DNA of 64,000 bases from Clavelina lepadiformis. Lineage: Eukaryota; Chordata; Ascidiacea; Aplousobranchia; Clavelinidae. Under the pieces are notes generated by a model, which was given only the letters and a program-made list of their open reading frames with translations, was not told the origin of the DNA and ran no database searches. Location: assembly GCF_947623445.1 (NCBI RefSeq), contig NC_135241.1, forward strand, positions 16,308,501 to 16,372,500, read 5' to 3'. This document shows, piece after piece, positions 1-13,800 of the stretch (positions are counted from its first letter, which is position 1; every line of letters starts with the position of its first letter). Made by a program: the position numbers and the translations under genes.

Positions 1-699
1 CATCCATGTTTTTTGTGTCTGTGGGACTCGAGGGCTGATGATCGCCACTACACACAAATTAGCTGGCTACCCAGAACAAGTTTTACACCTGGTTTTAAAA
101 ATGTCAAATTTGCTTACTTAGTTGATCCACAAAATATTCTTTTGCCACCTCTCCACATTAAACTTGGTCTCATGAAAAACTATACCAAAGCACTTGATAA
201 AGATGGCCCAACCTTCAAGTTCTTACAAATGAAATTTCCCCGCATCTCTGAAGCGAAGCTACGAGCAGGAGTCTTTGATGGGCCATAGATCCGTGAGCTG
301 ATGAAAGACGAAGGTTTTACTGCACACATGAGTGCAGTAGAAAAAAGAGCATGGACAGGATTTCGAGCAGTAATTTCAAACTTCCTTGGAAAGCATAGAA
401 TCCCTGATTATGAAGCACAGGTTAAAGAGCTGCTTGAAAGTTTTCAATCCCTTGGAGCCCGGATGTCTGTGAAAATGCACTTTCTGAGTTCGCATTTAGA
501 TTACTTTCCTGACAACTGTGGTGACTACAGCGAAGAACAGGGAGAGAGATTCCACCAAGACCTTCGCCATATGGAAGAAAGGTACCAAGGATGCTGGGAT
601 GTAAACATGCTTGCAGATTACTGTTGGTGCTTAAAAAGAGATCTTCCCAACACCACACATAGAAGAAAATCTTTGAAGCAACACTTTTTGTCAGCATAA
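1..699 (+). pseudogene. Broken multicopy repeat-borne ORF (left edge)
   Basis: The reading frame enters from the left edge and runs in two open blocks (about 1-288 and 301-699). The conceptual protein carries the run LPPLHIKLGLMKNY, then MHFLSSHLDYFPDN, GERFHQD and MLADYCW. I know this set of motifs from a large family of near-identical uncharacterised proteins repeated many times in hydra, aphid and other animal genomes, which suggests it travels with a mobile element. The element family cannot be named from the sequence. The copy is not intact (about one break) and has no introns. The stretch after 699 is AT-rich with no matching terminus that I could see. The function of the family is unknown to me. 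Confidence 0.6.
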
Positions 700-1685
700 A
701 TCATTTGTATTTATATTGTTATTGCATTTAATGTCGTAATATCATCATGTGCCGCACAACGCTTTCTGTGTTAAGCTATTTTGAACACTTCGTTTTTATT
801 TCACACATTGATGTTTGCAAGTATTTCACATTTAAAACACATTTGTGATGTTAAGTGTTTACGTGTCTATAATGTAACATATTAACTTCTACTTTTAGGT
901 TGAGCGCCGTTGAACAAAATTATGTGTTAGGAAGCTTTCTTGGTTAGTTGTAAGTGCCTTTATTTCAACTGTGTCATTATATTTTTGTAGTATTTAAAAT
1001 GGCTGTCATTGCAAAAACCTTACATTCAAATAAAAATACCATCTTGCGAAAATTGACAACATGCATGACCAATTAAGCTACCCCAGAAATTAGTTTCTTT
1101 GTGCACAATAACGACCAAAGCTAGCATAATTAAATATGTGATAGAAAAAAAACTTGACCTGATTGAAAAAAACTGGTTGCATTTTTGAGTTCAGCGCAAA
1201 AAATCGATTCAGAAACAGTTAAAACATCTTTGACCTATGAAAAAAAATTTTCAAACGCAGCACAGTGTTATGATTGTTTTACACATAACAGGAAATTTAT
1301 GTTTGTCATTAACATATCTTTATATTGCAAATAAAAATATGTAAGCGTTTGTTTGTTTAACATTTGTTTAACTATCGTATGTTTTCTTAATTATATAGGC
1401 CGCAGTTTATATGTGCTCTTTGCTCATTTTTTTGATAAGACCACTTGCAATACTAGATTGCATGATTCGGCCAAAATAATTTGATTCTTTTTCCAAAAAT
1501 ATCGCTTCGGACCAAATACAAAAAATATGATTTTGTACACCCCTAATTCTTTTCTCCAGTATACTTACTTACAACTCTTTTTTGATATAAAATTAACCTT
1601 TTTTTGAATTTGCTTACTTTTATTTTTCATTTACATATTAGCTGTATATTGTTGGACCCAATAAGATATTATTATTTTACAACAG
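700..1685. other. AT-rich stretch, no gene seen
   Basis: No exon with thrombospondin-type cysteines and tryptophans could be found here, although the gene that follows needs at least one more upstream exon. Nothing else was recognised. Confidence 0.5.
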
Positions 1686-4600
1686 AATCAGAGACTGTGA
1701 TCCTGTTGATACTTGTCTTGATCATGTCCAACTGTACTTTCAGTCATCAAGCTGTAATGACGATATTGATTGTAATAACGGTAAAGTACCTCGATGGGAA
1801 ATTATTTGTTTTATATAATGTAAACATTGTTGAATATTGTCTGAAAGGTATGCCAGCGATTACTTATAAGGAGATGTGCTTGTCAAACACAGTTTTAATT
1901 TCTTTCTTTTTTTGTTTTGTGGTGTGAAATTACTAAACTAAAACACTATCACAAGTTTCTAATTTCCGCATAGGCTTTTAAAAAAAATTTGGACATACCT
2001 TGATTATATACTTTGGCGTCTAAAATATAAACAGATTCGTTTGACAGCCAAGACTAAAAGTTAAGGGTTAAACTTACTCATTTAAACAACAATTCTTGAA
2101 GGCAGTTTTAACTGTACATTCCAGTTCATAAAATCAATTCAAGTTTTCATAAAAATATCAATTTTTGAATAAAATGAAAAATGAACTGAATAAATGAAAA
2201 ATGAACTCCTGAAAAATCCGTCTTGAATTTGTTTAGAAATTGAGATAACAAGCTCATGGCAAACGTGGTCCCATTGGGAACTTTGCGCTAGAAATTTTGG
2301 AGATTGTATACCAGGATCTAAGAAAAGAAGAACCCGGGCTTGCTTGACAAATCTTTTGCAACAGTCTCAAGACTGTCCACCAGATGAATTTGGCTCAGTG
2401 AGTGATATATTTAATCCTAATGCTTTGTAGCACAGGGTTTACAGTAAGATATGAAAAATTAATAAGATTTCCTTTAACAAAGAATATGTTTTGTGCTACA
2501 GATGCTTATTTTGCTTCCTTTGTTTTTAGGTAAGTCCAACTGGCTTACAAATTCAGGAGTTTGACTGCATATGTACAAACCCTTTTCTTGAGGGACAAGG
2601 TAACTGGACTGCGTGGGGAGAGTGGTCAAGCTGTACAGCAACATGCCTTGGGTCAAGAACTAGGTTTGCTGTTTTGCCATTCAGTTTTGCCCTACTTTAT
2701 AGTTAACAGTTTCACAGATTTAAAAATCATAAATAAATCAAAACATTTTGGGCCTGAACTCGTCAGCGGGTAAGAAAAATTTTGGAAATGCACTTTCCCG
2801 ACTCAGCAGATTTAAAAGCATAATTGAAATGCAGTCTTCGATCCAGTTGCAGTTCTTTGATTTAAGTTGCTTGCCTTAATTTACTAATACAGTAGTCTCA
2901 TTTTTAATTTGAATTACAACCAAGATAAGAAAAGTATTCTTGTGAAATCGAAACGCTTGTTTACTGGTCCTGCATACAAAGATGGTTTGTCTTTGTTGTT
3001 TTCAGAATTAGAAGCTGTAATACCACAATTGCTAAAGAATGCCTCATTGGTGAACCAACGCAAACAGAGGAGTGTGGAAAACAGGAATGTGATGAAGTAA
3101 CAGGTCAAAATATAGTAAACTTCACTTTCACTATTTTAGCACTTGTATATATTTCTTTATTGTCACATGCTTTTCTGTACATGAAACACAGGTTATTTTG
3201 GAAACGGCTTAGTGTCTGATGCAAAAGTTTGTCTTTATGGAAAATTAATATCTGGATATTTGAATAATGATAGAAGGAAAGATCTTCTTTGCCACTATGA
3301 AGATGGTTGGGTGTAAGTGGGCATAAAAGTTGCATTAATGACTACTGCTTATGTCAGGGGTAGGGAAAATCTTCTTAGTCGATGGCCGAATTTCAGTTAT
3401 CTGGGTTAGGTCGCAACTCTTAAATAAAATATTTTTTAGAGGCAAGCAATTGGTCAAAGGGTCACAGAAACCTGTTAAAAAGGACGCACTTTTATCCACC
3501 CCTGATTTTAGTTACATACGATTATTAATTTTTTATGTTCATTATGATATTCATTGGTAAAATAGAGTAGAGCAACTGGGAATCGAACCCAGCTTGCATA
3601 TTTATGAGACGGGCACACTAACCTCTTCAGCCCCAACCGACAAATATTTAAATATTGTTTAGTTGCAGAAAACTTAGTTTTATGGTTTAAATTATTCCCT
3701 ATATATGATCAAGATGCACAAACAATGTGATGTGATGCCGTTGTCACGTCATGTCACTTTACAACTAGTTTTATTACAACTCCATAGTATTGACACTGTA
3801 AGCGAGCAAAAGGCTGCTGTAGAATTTCCATTACCGGAATTTTAATGTTTCTGCTGCAAGTAAAAACGTTTATTTTAGGCGTCTGTACTTTGCTTCTCCC
3901 GATGGTAGGTACCCTAGTGTTTCATGGGAAGGAAAAACTGTGTTCTGCAAATTTTCGGAAAATATGAAATTGAATTATTTAAAGCTGCAAGAGTCATATG
4001 AGTATGTGGCTGATCTTAACGGTGATGGCATGGACGACTTACTGTGTCATTTGAAAAAAAGAAGGTATATAGTATTTGTTTTTTTAGTTTAGCGAAAGGA
4101 GTTTAACAGCAAAACACTGTGAACTGTTGAAAGTGTTGTAGTGTGGAAGTTGTAGGCAAATGAAATAATGTTTTGTTTTTACTGAGGCGCCCTGAAGTCG
4201 CTAACACCTTCGCTGGATTGTATCAGCATAGGCACTTTGTTGTTACTTCACTTCCACTGGGATAAAACTCATTTCTAGACCGTTCAAAAACAAAAAAACA
4301 GAGAAAAGTTATACTGAACAAATGGTAAACTGAAAACTTAAACTGACCATTCGTAGCCGACACGACAAGCAAGTAACAGTACACCAGTACGTTGTTGTTC
4401 ACCAGTACACGACCACTGAACAGGAACAAGCATCGTTATTGCCTTGTCTATAGGGATTACAGCGGGAGATCCCGCTGGTTTCGAACTAAGGCTGAGAATT
4501 TAGCCGATTTTTTAATCGTTAGCCAGATGACATTAGCCGGCAGTTAGCTGCTATAGTCGCTAATTGTCATGTCCCATTGTTACCTGATAATTATTATTAA

Positions 4601-4882
4601 GAAATGTCATGAACTCTGATGTATTAGCAACTCATGTCAGTTTATCAGCGAAACAAAGCGTTTATCAGCTATTTTTTATTGGGTTGCAGTTTTTACGTGG
4701 TGCTGTTTAACAAGGGTGGAAGATTCGAAAGTAAACATGATTGGCTACGAACGAGACACTTTTGTAATGGTGGTCCGGACATATTGGCTGTCCATGACAT
4801 AAACGGCGATCTTAAAGCCGACTTAATATGTGGTGATCATCGAAATGGATTCAAAGAAATACTCTTGAATACTTATAACTAA
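1686..4882 (+). CDS. TSP1-repeat / FG-GAP secreted protein, 3' part of gene
   Basis: Seven phase-compatible exons: 1686-1780, 2237-2397, 2530-2663, 3006-3103, 3192-3312, 3879-4064, 4690-4882 (TAA). The first half encodes thrombospondin type-1 repeats: SSWQTWSHWELC in exon 2, and NWTAWGEWSSCTATC followed by SRTRIRSC across exons 3-4. The second half encodes FG-GAP/VCBS-like calcium-loop repeats: GYLNNDRRKDLLCH, DLNGDGMDDLLCH and DINGDLKADLICG, each with the Asp-rich loop. TSP1 plus FG-GAP points to an extracellular adhesion or matrix protein; this is inferred from domains only. Exon 1 begins in phase 2 in the middle of a TSP1 repeat, so the start codon, signal peptide and earlier repeats are missing and may lie left of the window. 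AATAAA signals follow at 5109 and 5176. Confidence 0.75.
3565..3645 (-). repeat. tRNA-like SINE head or pseudo-tRNA in intron
   Basis: On the minus strand a perfect T-arm (CTGGG TTCGATT CCCAG) and internal B box (GGTTCGATTCC, plus positions 3579-3589) follow a CTCATAA anticodon-loop-like segment, as in elongator tRNA-Met. The 5' acceptor strand does not pair with the 3' strand (TTGCTCT) and the anticodon stem is poor. It is therefore a tRNA-derived repeat or pseudogene and not a working tRNA. It sits in the intron between exons ending at 3312 and starting at 3879. Confidence 0.6.
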
Positions 4883-7800
4883 GAACAATTAATGAGAATT
4901 GGAATTCGACTTGTGAACAAATGCCCCGTATTGGAGCCAGAGAAGTTGACAGTGCTACACTCTGTTAAATAGCTTAGTCAAATGTATGATTGGCACGCAA
5001 ATATGTTGTTGTTTGTTTATTTTTATTTTCTCGTTTTGATAGCTGCTCACAGTTTTTTATTATTTGGTTCTGCACATTGCTGTAGTAATTGTTCTCCAGG
5101 AAAAGGCAAATAAATACTGGTGTCGATTTCATTACTGTTTGAATTAAAAATTTACAGTTTACCAATACATTGCAGAATAAAAATGGGTAATCTTGTATAG
5201 ATTGCGCAGTCATCAGTACTGTGGTAATAAAGGAAAGTTAACAAATCGAGAATTTAAGCCCTTGCGATGAAAATGTTACTTTATAATTTTTTTTTGTAAA
5301 CAATTAAATTTTTAACGCATGCCATATAATTATTTTTGCTTTGTGAATTTCGGTTTGGAGCGCCACGTCTTCGAATTACTTTCAAAAATCGACATCTGTG
5401 ACCTGTCTTCATCCAGAAAAGTGGGTGGCCACGGCATTGCGTCCACATGGGATTGCATCCAAAAGGGATTGAACCAAAAGTAAATTGCACACACACGGAA
5501 TCAGAAGTGTACCTAGGGTTTTCAGTGCCCGGAGACAGAGGCAGTAGGCTACTTGCTCCCCCGCTCTAATCAAAATAAATGAGAAAAACGAACTCCGAAG
5601 GAGCAAACTGTAATGGAATTTGCTTACTTTCCGTGTTTGACCATACCTACCAATTACAATCCAATTCCATTTACCCTATCTGCTAAATGTTACTTTTGGA
5701 CAAGAATTAAGTCTAAAGATTTTTAAACTGCTGCTGTATGTGGTTCAAAGAAAACACAAGACAGGTGAACGATACCAAAGGTCATCGTTAGATCAATGCT
5801 TTTATAATACTATTATAAGGCATTGATTAGATGTCGCAATTAAACTATTTGACTTTACTCGACTTTTTATTCCCCAATACAGTATAGGCTACTCGATTTT
5901 AGGCGTACTTAATCAAATAACGCATCTGAAAAATAAGAATAACAATTAATTGTTTTCGAAATCGTAATTACACATTCTTATTGCATAAAGTTTTGATCGA
6001 TTTTTACTATTTACACAGAAAATAAAAACCAAGGGATTAAATTTGCACAATATACAACAGAAAATTGTTTGATTACATAATAGGCTATGATCACATTTTT
6101 TTTATTTGCAAAATAAAACTAAAGTCAAGGAAACTAACGACCGCACTCACAATAAACCGAGAGTCGGAAAAGCAAATTCTAATGTCCATTCCATTTAAGG
6201 TTATGAGTGAGAATTTTGTTTGATTTGATCGCCAGCGTTTTTTCTGACCTCTCAACATTACTTACAAAATTTTCAAATTTCTGCATGAACGGTAGTTTTT
6301 TAGCAAACTTTGCCCGGTTATATCACAAATACCGCACGTCAATCACAATGAAAAAACAGTTAGGTAAACAGAAGTCACTGTCATTTTGATCAATACCAAA
6401 AAATAATTGCAAAGTTTTATTATAAATTATTGGGTAACGAGCATAACCAGCCAGAAACATTTTCCCAAAACTCGAGAATAAATTTACTGTTACAAAACAT
6501 GTGCGGTTGTAATAATGCCGCCGTAATAATACTATAGGCTAACTTAAATGCAGTATTGGTTGTTTTCATGATCACATTGGAGATCATAGATAGGTTATGG
6601 AGTATAACAAATTGGTGCTATGTAACGGCTAGCTGCTAGCATCTCACCAAACGGCAACCAATATCAATTTTGAAATATCGTCCTAACTTGTAGCCTACAT
6701 GGTAGAGTAAGCAATTTTATTATCGTTTTAACAATATTTCATTAATTATTTATTAATATAGGCTAAATTTAAATCAAAATTTTTTTATATTCGGCTAAAC
6801 AATCAAGCGCCTAAACACGGGAAAGATAGGTTAATTAAATGAAAGGCAGCCCAAAGCAAAAAAACGTAACGTTATAACAAAAGTTTTCCAATTAGCATAA
6901 CCCCTTAAAACGGCAAACAGCGACTTTTTTTTTTTAAATGGATTATTTATTTTTTTCTTAAAACAAACAATTTTCTATTTTTTTTTAAATGTTTAGTGCA
7001 AAAGGGCTCAAGCTAACGTAGACCAAAAGTTTAGTGAAAAATCTTCCCAGGAGATTGGACATCTCCTATAGCCTACTGTGTAGCAAAATATCAACTGGTT
7101 GTGAATTGGGTTCACACATGGTTTGACTAATTAGCACAAAGTGGTTGTACAATGTAGATCTTGTGATAAATCAAAGTGACCAGGCAGGTTTGGTCATTTG
7201 TAAAGATAAAAATATTTTTAAAATAAAAAACTTTCTACCGTTATAAATATAATTGAAACGGGATAAATATAAATAAAGGTGATATAAAGCTTTCTACCTT
7301 TCAAATCTGTTCGGTTTTAAGCAAACTAACCTACTGCTATTAGTGGAAAATACAGAACGCTTCTTCCATGTTCATGAAGATTTAGCTGCGAACAAGCATC
7401 AACCTTACATGTGAAGAGACCCTTTTGACTTAAGAGGGTTTCTTAACTTAATTTACCGGTTGAATTATTTGACTCTATTGTTGCGTGCGGTTAGAATACT
7501 CTCACATTTGTCGGCGGAAAGGTTTTAATATTACAACAGAAACAGCTCACAAGAAAAGGTGTTTATTATAGGTGCTGTACACTTTCTCAATAATACGAAT
7601 AACCAAAAACATAAGTAATACTACTGCTTATAAGATGTCTATTGAGTTGCAATCACCATGGCCAGCTTAGACAACTCATCTGTTGATTTCTATGATTCAC
7701 TCGGCTAACTCTGCTCGCTGGTAGAAGTTCGAGCTTATGAAACGATCAAAGGATGGGAGTTAAAATGTTCGACATAAAAAACACAGCAAGTCGTAGCAGG

Positions 7801-10800
7801 TGCAGCGTACGAAACAATATTTTGACAATGTGATATATATATAGCTAAAGGCTTAAAGCTGATACATTGGGACATAGATATATAATTAATTAATCTATGT
7901 TAAGGTTCAGAAGCGGGCATTCCCAATAAAGACTTTTTATCAGCATAGATGCTGGAAAACAACCTGGGAACGTATTAAAAGGAGTGTTCACACGAAGTTA
8001 TTCAAAGCAAGTTTCCAAATATCAATCGACAGTTGAAGTGTTTATTAAAAGACAATTTCATAAACTTCAACCAATAACTAGAAAACACTTTTGCAAGAAA
8101 TGATGTAATGATATTAAAACATACTACCCAGGTCGCTGCACATGCAGTCTTGAACGTAAGCCGCACTATTTTTTTACAGATAGAAGAAAATTTTCATACA
8201 GCCGGGAAGAAATGTGCCTTTTATTTCCACCATAATTACTGTAATCAGGATGATTTCGACTTAAACCTAACTGACTGATACCTGTGGTATTTTTCTTTTA
8301 TTTATTTTTCTCGTCTTCTATGTGGGAGACGACAAATTGTGCTGACGTAGGTGGTCGCAAACATGTTAGCAGTTAATGACAATAATTTTTACAAATTTGA
8401 CAAGCAAATGTGACAAGGCCTTCAGGTCAAAAACGTGCATTGCGGACCAATATGAGAACGTAAAAAAGTTATTAAGCGTCAGAACGGTCACCAAACCTAA
8501 ATTGCAAAACATATAATTTAAACACGTTTAATATTAAACAAAATTTAAGCTGGTAGTTTGGCAGAAAATAAACGTTATTTCACCGTCAACATGGAACCGA
8601 CATGTGTGTCTGGATGGAAGAAAAAAAACCCACTAAAATGAACTCCATCCATGGGATCTGAACGGCGACAGGCCACCCTTTATAAATACATAATTAATAC
8701 ATTAATATACAATACATTAATTTATTAATAAAGGGAAGCATTCTTCGATGCTAGCATTAATATATCAATCCTTTGGGGTGACTTTGCTGGGTGACTGCTT
8801 CCTGCAGTCAACGGTGAAAACTGGACGAGTAAACACAAGTTGCCAAAATGCGGTTGTGCTGTGACGATATCTACTTCGTCAGCAAAAAAAGAAAAAAGAA
8901 TCACGGCTTCGTTTTGTCGGTCACGCGAGAGAGAGCGACACCGTAAACAAGTGAATAGAACTGGTATAAGCCGAGATGAGCAACTGGTTAAATAGCATTT
9001 GTCCACGTAGAGAGGATTAGTCAGGCACAGATGTGTAGATGTGTGCTGTAGCAAAAAAAATATTCCAACGACAGTATTGCTACTCAATTGTGACAAACTA
9101 TGTAGGATTTCAAAGGCAACCAGAATCAAGTTTGCTTCACGAGAATAAAATATTTATTACGCTGTCGCAGTGTTGCTTGTCGAAAAAGCAACTCTAGGGA
9201 TTTGATTCATCACAGCAGATCGCTTACTTTGTCTACTACCATACGAGATCTACAAACGAATATAGGTCAACCGGAACGGAACTCGTTGTAGAGTAGGTAT
9301 AAGCTGAGAAGGGACGGTACTATGATCGTTTAACTGGTTTCTGACGGAAAATGGTGAATTACACCTGCAATTTATTCTTTACGTAGCGTTGTGTTTCAGC
9401 GCAATATCCGCAGGGGCCGTTTTCATTAATACCTCCATTATAAGAAGTATTTTATTGCCAATTACTAATAATTGTCATCTCCAGAAGCTATAAACCAATG
9501 GCAGCTTTTATTGTACCGGCAAAAAATTACATTCAGAGTTTTTTCTTACTTAAATAAGCGTTTATAGCAACCCTGGATCAGCTCTTTAAACAGCGGTCTG
9601 TACAGAGGCAAATGACCACTGGGTCAGCAAACTGCACTATACGCTAAATGTAAAAAGTGAATAAACCAGGGTCGGTTTGAACGGTTTAAAACATTTCGTA
9701 TAATTTGCCGGTGATAAAGTCGCTTTGTTTATAAACTACGGCAATACTCTTAATAGGTGGTCACACAACGCTTTGCTGTGTGTTAGTGTATATATATTGA
9801 ATAAAATTCAGTGAGTAATTGCTGTTGCTTACAAGTAAAATCTTGTTTAATGGATGTCGCTGCGAAAGCCCCGAAATGTAAACAAGTACACGTGGAAGTG
9901 TGAATGGCGGGCGAACAATGCCCACTTTTCTGAAAGTTTGTATACTGTTCGCTCATTGTATTTAGGCCTTTAGGGTGTATTTTACTCCTGTCTCTGCATG
10001 CGCAAGCTGTTTAGCCTGACAACAAAGGAAACTCACGGCAGTTTCCGCACTCAGCGCTTGACCTAGAATACATTTACTGGTATGTAGATTAGAGCAACCG
10101 GCATGATTTCAAGTGGGAGAAACGCACAAGAAGTCATCGTTGGGCGATGGAATGTTGTACGAAAATACGATGCGCAACAGACCATGACTGTGAATAAAGA
10201 CAGCCCAGTGGTTGAGAGTCTCAACTTGAGACTGTTTGCAATGAAAGTGCTATGTTTCCTGGGAACATGAAAAAAATGTAGCGTTGGTCATACCGTATAA
10301 TACCGTACTCTAGACACAAACATATCTAATTCTAAGCACCACGCATGATAAAACGTAAGCATGACTCGAAAACCTATAACGCAATGCGATCTGTGCTGAC
10401 CAATCGAGCATCAGGTGTTTGCATATAAAAATGACCTACTTACTTCATGATTGTCTTAACGGCATTGACTACGCTCATGCTTTGTACCATGCTATGACTG
10501 GCGATCAAACGAGCTTACTACATAATTTATCGGTCACATGCAGTTCCTGTTCTTTCCTGCTGGTTTTATGCTGTCGCATTCTCGCTCTCAGTTTTGGTTA
10601 CCGCTGACAAGTTAGTTGTATGTTGGACAAAATGCCAGCTGGTCCTGTTGATATTTTTGCCTTTAAACGTATTTCCTTGTACCGCCTTATTTGCGGAATA
10701 AGTATTGGTTGTTTCAATGTTTGTCGGATCGAACAAATATTGAAATTATATTACCTGTATTTTTTAAAAAGCAGTTGTTGTAGTGCCGTGTAAAAATTTA

Positions 10801-10809
10801 TGCTGGTAA
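4883..10809. other. 5.9 kb gene-free interval
   Basis: Only short, unconserved open frames are present (the longest is a 134-codon minus-strand frame at 8725-9129 with no recognisable motif). The right end must contain the promoter of the sugar transporter, but no clear TATA element was identified. No structured repeat with clean ends was seen. Confidence 0.5.
5176..5181 (+). promoter_or_regulatory. Poly(A) signal AATAAA
   Basis: AATAAA about 295 bases after the stop of the TSP1/FG-GAP gene. A second AATAAA lies at 5109-5114. Either could serve the transcript. Confidence 0.4.
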
Positions 10810-13800
10810 ATGGCAGAAACAAACGGAGAAACGGCTGCTGCCGCACGCTTGTTAAAGAAAGATGAAACATCTTCAGCGCCGCTGCAGGTATTCTAAAGCT
10901 ATTTATCTGTGTTTTAAACAAAAATTATTTACCTCTAAAGTTAAAAATTATATGCTATTTTTGCTGAGAACAAATTAGATATATGCTTATTAGATACAAT
11001 AAGAAAATAAAGGTAATCGCTGTTTGCAGCATATTCATTGAATGTTAATGATTTTTACAGAACTCAAATTTCTGCATGTACGCGTTGTTGGTGTCAGTGT
11101 CATCTGTAATGATGTCCACCGGCATAGCTGTCGGTGCCTTAAATGCTTTAATGACAGGCGTTCTGCAAGATTTTTACAATACTACCTATAGTGTAAGTTT
11201 AACAGCTGTATGTTGTAAACAATAAGCTCATGCCACTGCTATTTCTTGCCCCGCCCCTGACCGACTTCTCTTGAATTACGATAAATAATGCCTGTTAGTT
11301 AAGTTTAACTTTTTAAATTGTTGTTTAGGATAGGTATGGCGAAACCATGAATAAAGAAACTTGGGATCTTAATCTTGCCCTGACAGTGTCCATGATGCTT
11401 GCTGGAGGATTTGTCGGCGCTCTTTCCATCCGTTTTATCCTCGCCTGCTTAAGTCGCAAGCAGTCTATGATTGTTATGAATATGACCAACATCGCTTCCG
11501 TGCTGCTAATAGTGGTCGGTGGTCGGTTGATTCCTTCCTATGAGGCTATGATTGTCGGCCGTTTCATTATGGGACTTGCCAGCGGATTTGGGATGAGTTG
11601 AGTGAACCAAATCCTAAGAACTCAGTTAAACTTTGTTTTATCTTTGCTACAATAGGTTTAACAGTTATTACCGAAAAAGACCAAATTCTAGTAAAGGCGA
11701 ATGATGATATGAAGTTGAATGCTGTGATTCTTTTTCAGATTTGATTCCTATCGTGGTAGCCGAGATTTGCAGCTTTTCCCGACAACCTTTTTATTTGAGT
11801 TTAATTGGACTTAATTTGTCATTCGGTGGTGTTGTCGGCCTAGTTTTGGGTTTTGCCAAGGCAAGTGTTGTAATTTGTCGTCTTAGTACATAGCCTTTGG
11901 GTTTACTCAGTTAAAACGTGGATTATGTAAATCATGTTAAAATTTCTGAATAGGTGCGGGACAAAGCGATACAAAATTAAATGAGCTTAACCGCATTTCA
12001 TGATAAAATCGGCACCGCTTTTATGTTAACGATGACAAGTGTTAGGAGAGTCATGCAAGCTCCTAGGGCTTGGGCTCATACCATTAAATAAGAATTTTGT
12101 CGCGCAGAAATCAATGTTTGCCGTTAATGATAAAATTAACCAGGTCAACTAAGAACATTAGTATTAAAATTTCTAAACAGTTACTCGGTTGTTATTGTTG
12201 TAAACGCAATCCTTTGATAAATAAATTATTAAGTCTTTAACAACCCGGCAAAAGCTGTAATCGCTTGCCCAAATCCTGCTTGGAATTTTCGCTGAGAGAC
12301 TCCTTGTTATATATCTTACAACTTGATGTTTTGCTGACAATGGCAGCATACCAGCATGCTGTCACTTCATTATGTTTTCGGTCAGAAGAGTTCGTAGCGC
12401 ACGATTAGTCGCGACCTCGCTTGAACCAGCCATTTGCGTCATTATTTGTTTGTATGTTTGAATGATCTTTATCCATTATTATTGGTGAACTTATACAGTA
12501 GGTTATGGTTAAAAACAAAAGTGCTTGGTAACACTTTAATGTTCCTGCGGAAGAACAATTAGCAAGTATTCTTTGTCGAAACGGAAATGATATTGGTATC
12601 TAGTCCATGAGAATGGTTTAATGGGCTTGTTAAAGTACCCTTCTCATGTCTCAAATTTTGTTCACTATGGTTAATGACCCGTGAAATTTCACGGGGTGCA
12701 TGACCCAACCGTTTATTTTGATCGTTATTCATCTGCAATTTCTGTTTTCAAACTTGTTAAGAGGCCCACAAGTATTGAGAAAATAAAAGCTTGATTCAAT
12801 GACAAACCGTAAGTAGGTGAATAATAAAGTTTCGCCAAAGCGGTTTGATTTCTATTGTCCAAATAGCTATGCTCATTTACCTCACACTTCAAACTAATTT
12901 AGTCCCGTTTGTTTTTAAAAAGAGTACTTATTTTCTAAAAAGCAGATTGTGTCAAATTTCACTCTCAAGTCCAGTTAAAAATGTTGCGATTGGTTTTCTA
13001 GAAAAATATTTATTGTTATCAATTTTGTAGGATTAGTGAAGTTTAGAGGATATTCTGAGGTATATATACAAGAAAAGCTTTGTGCCTTTTCCACGAAAAG
13101 GACATTGTTTGTATGAATGACCGATGCTAAAAATATTGTGTTTATCACAATTTTCAGGTCCTGGGGACAAAAGAATTATGGCCATATCTGCTCTCTGTTT
13201 CCGCCCTTCCGTCTTTGATTTACCTTGTGTCGTCGCCATGGTTACCCGAGTCCCCGTCTTACCTTCTGCGTAATGGAAAAAGAGAGTCCGCATTTAAAAC
13301 TCTTAAAAAACTTCGTGCAAGTCCCAAAAATGTAAGTACGAAAACCGAACTCTGTATACATATGTGCCAAACGTTATTTACGATAATTGCTGATTTTTTT
13401 GTCCACCATCATCGCGATGTAAGCGGATTGTGTGTCGTTATCACCATAATTACGGTCATAGGTTGCCTTTTCTGTTGGTTGTTTCAAGCCACTGCTATAG
13501 CTATGTTGCTGTTTAATGGATTTAGTGGCTGATAGACTTTGCTCCGTAATGTTGTTTTTTGCAAAATGTTAGCCACGAAAAAAATTTGAAATTTATTCTT
13601 GCTTTGTCGTAGGCAAACATGTTGTCAATATAATTATAGAAAAAGTCGCACAGAGCTTCAAAAACTATAGTTTATCGATCTTACCCTATTATAACAGTTT
13701 TCGTCTATAAATTAATAAGTAAATAACAGTAACTGAGTCGGGGCTTATGCAGGTCAATGGTGGGAAAACCAGTGACTGTTGTAAATTACCTTGTAACTCT

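Noticed and set aside
3565-3645. Functional tRNA gene
   Set aside because: The acceptor and anticodon stems do not pair, although the T-arm is perfect.
8725-9129. 134-codon minus-strand open frame
   Set aside because: No motif, no splice partners, composition like surrounding non-coding DNA; a chance frame is likely.
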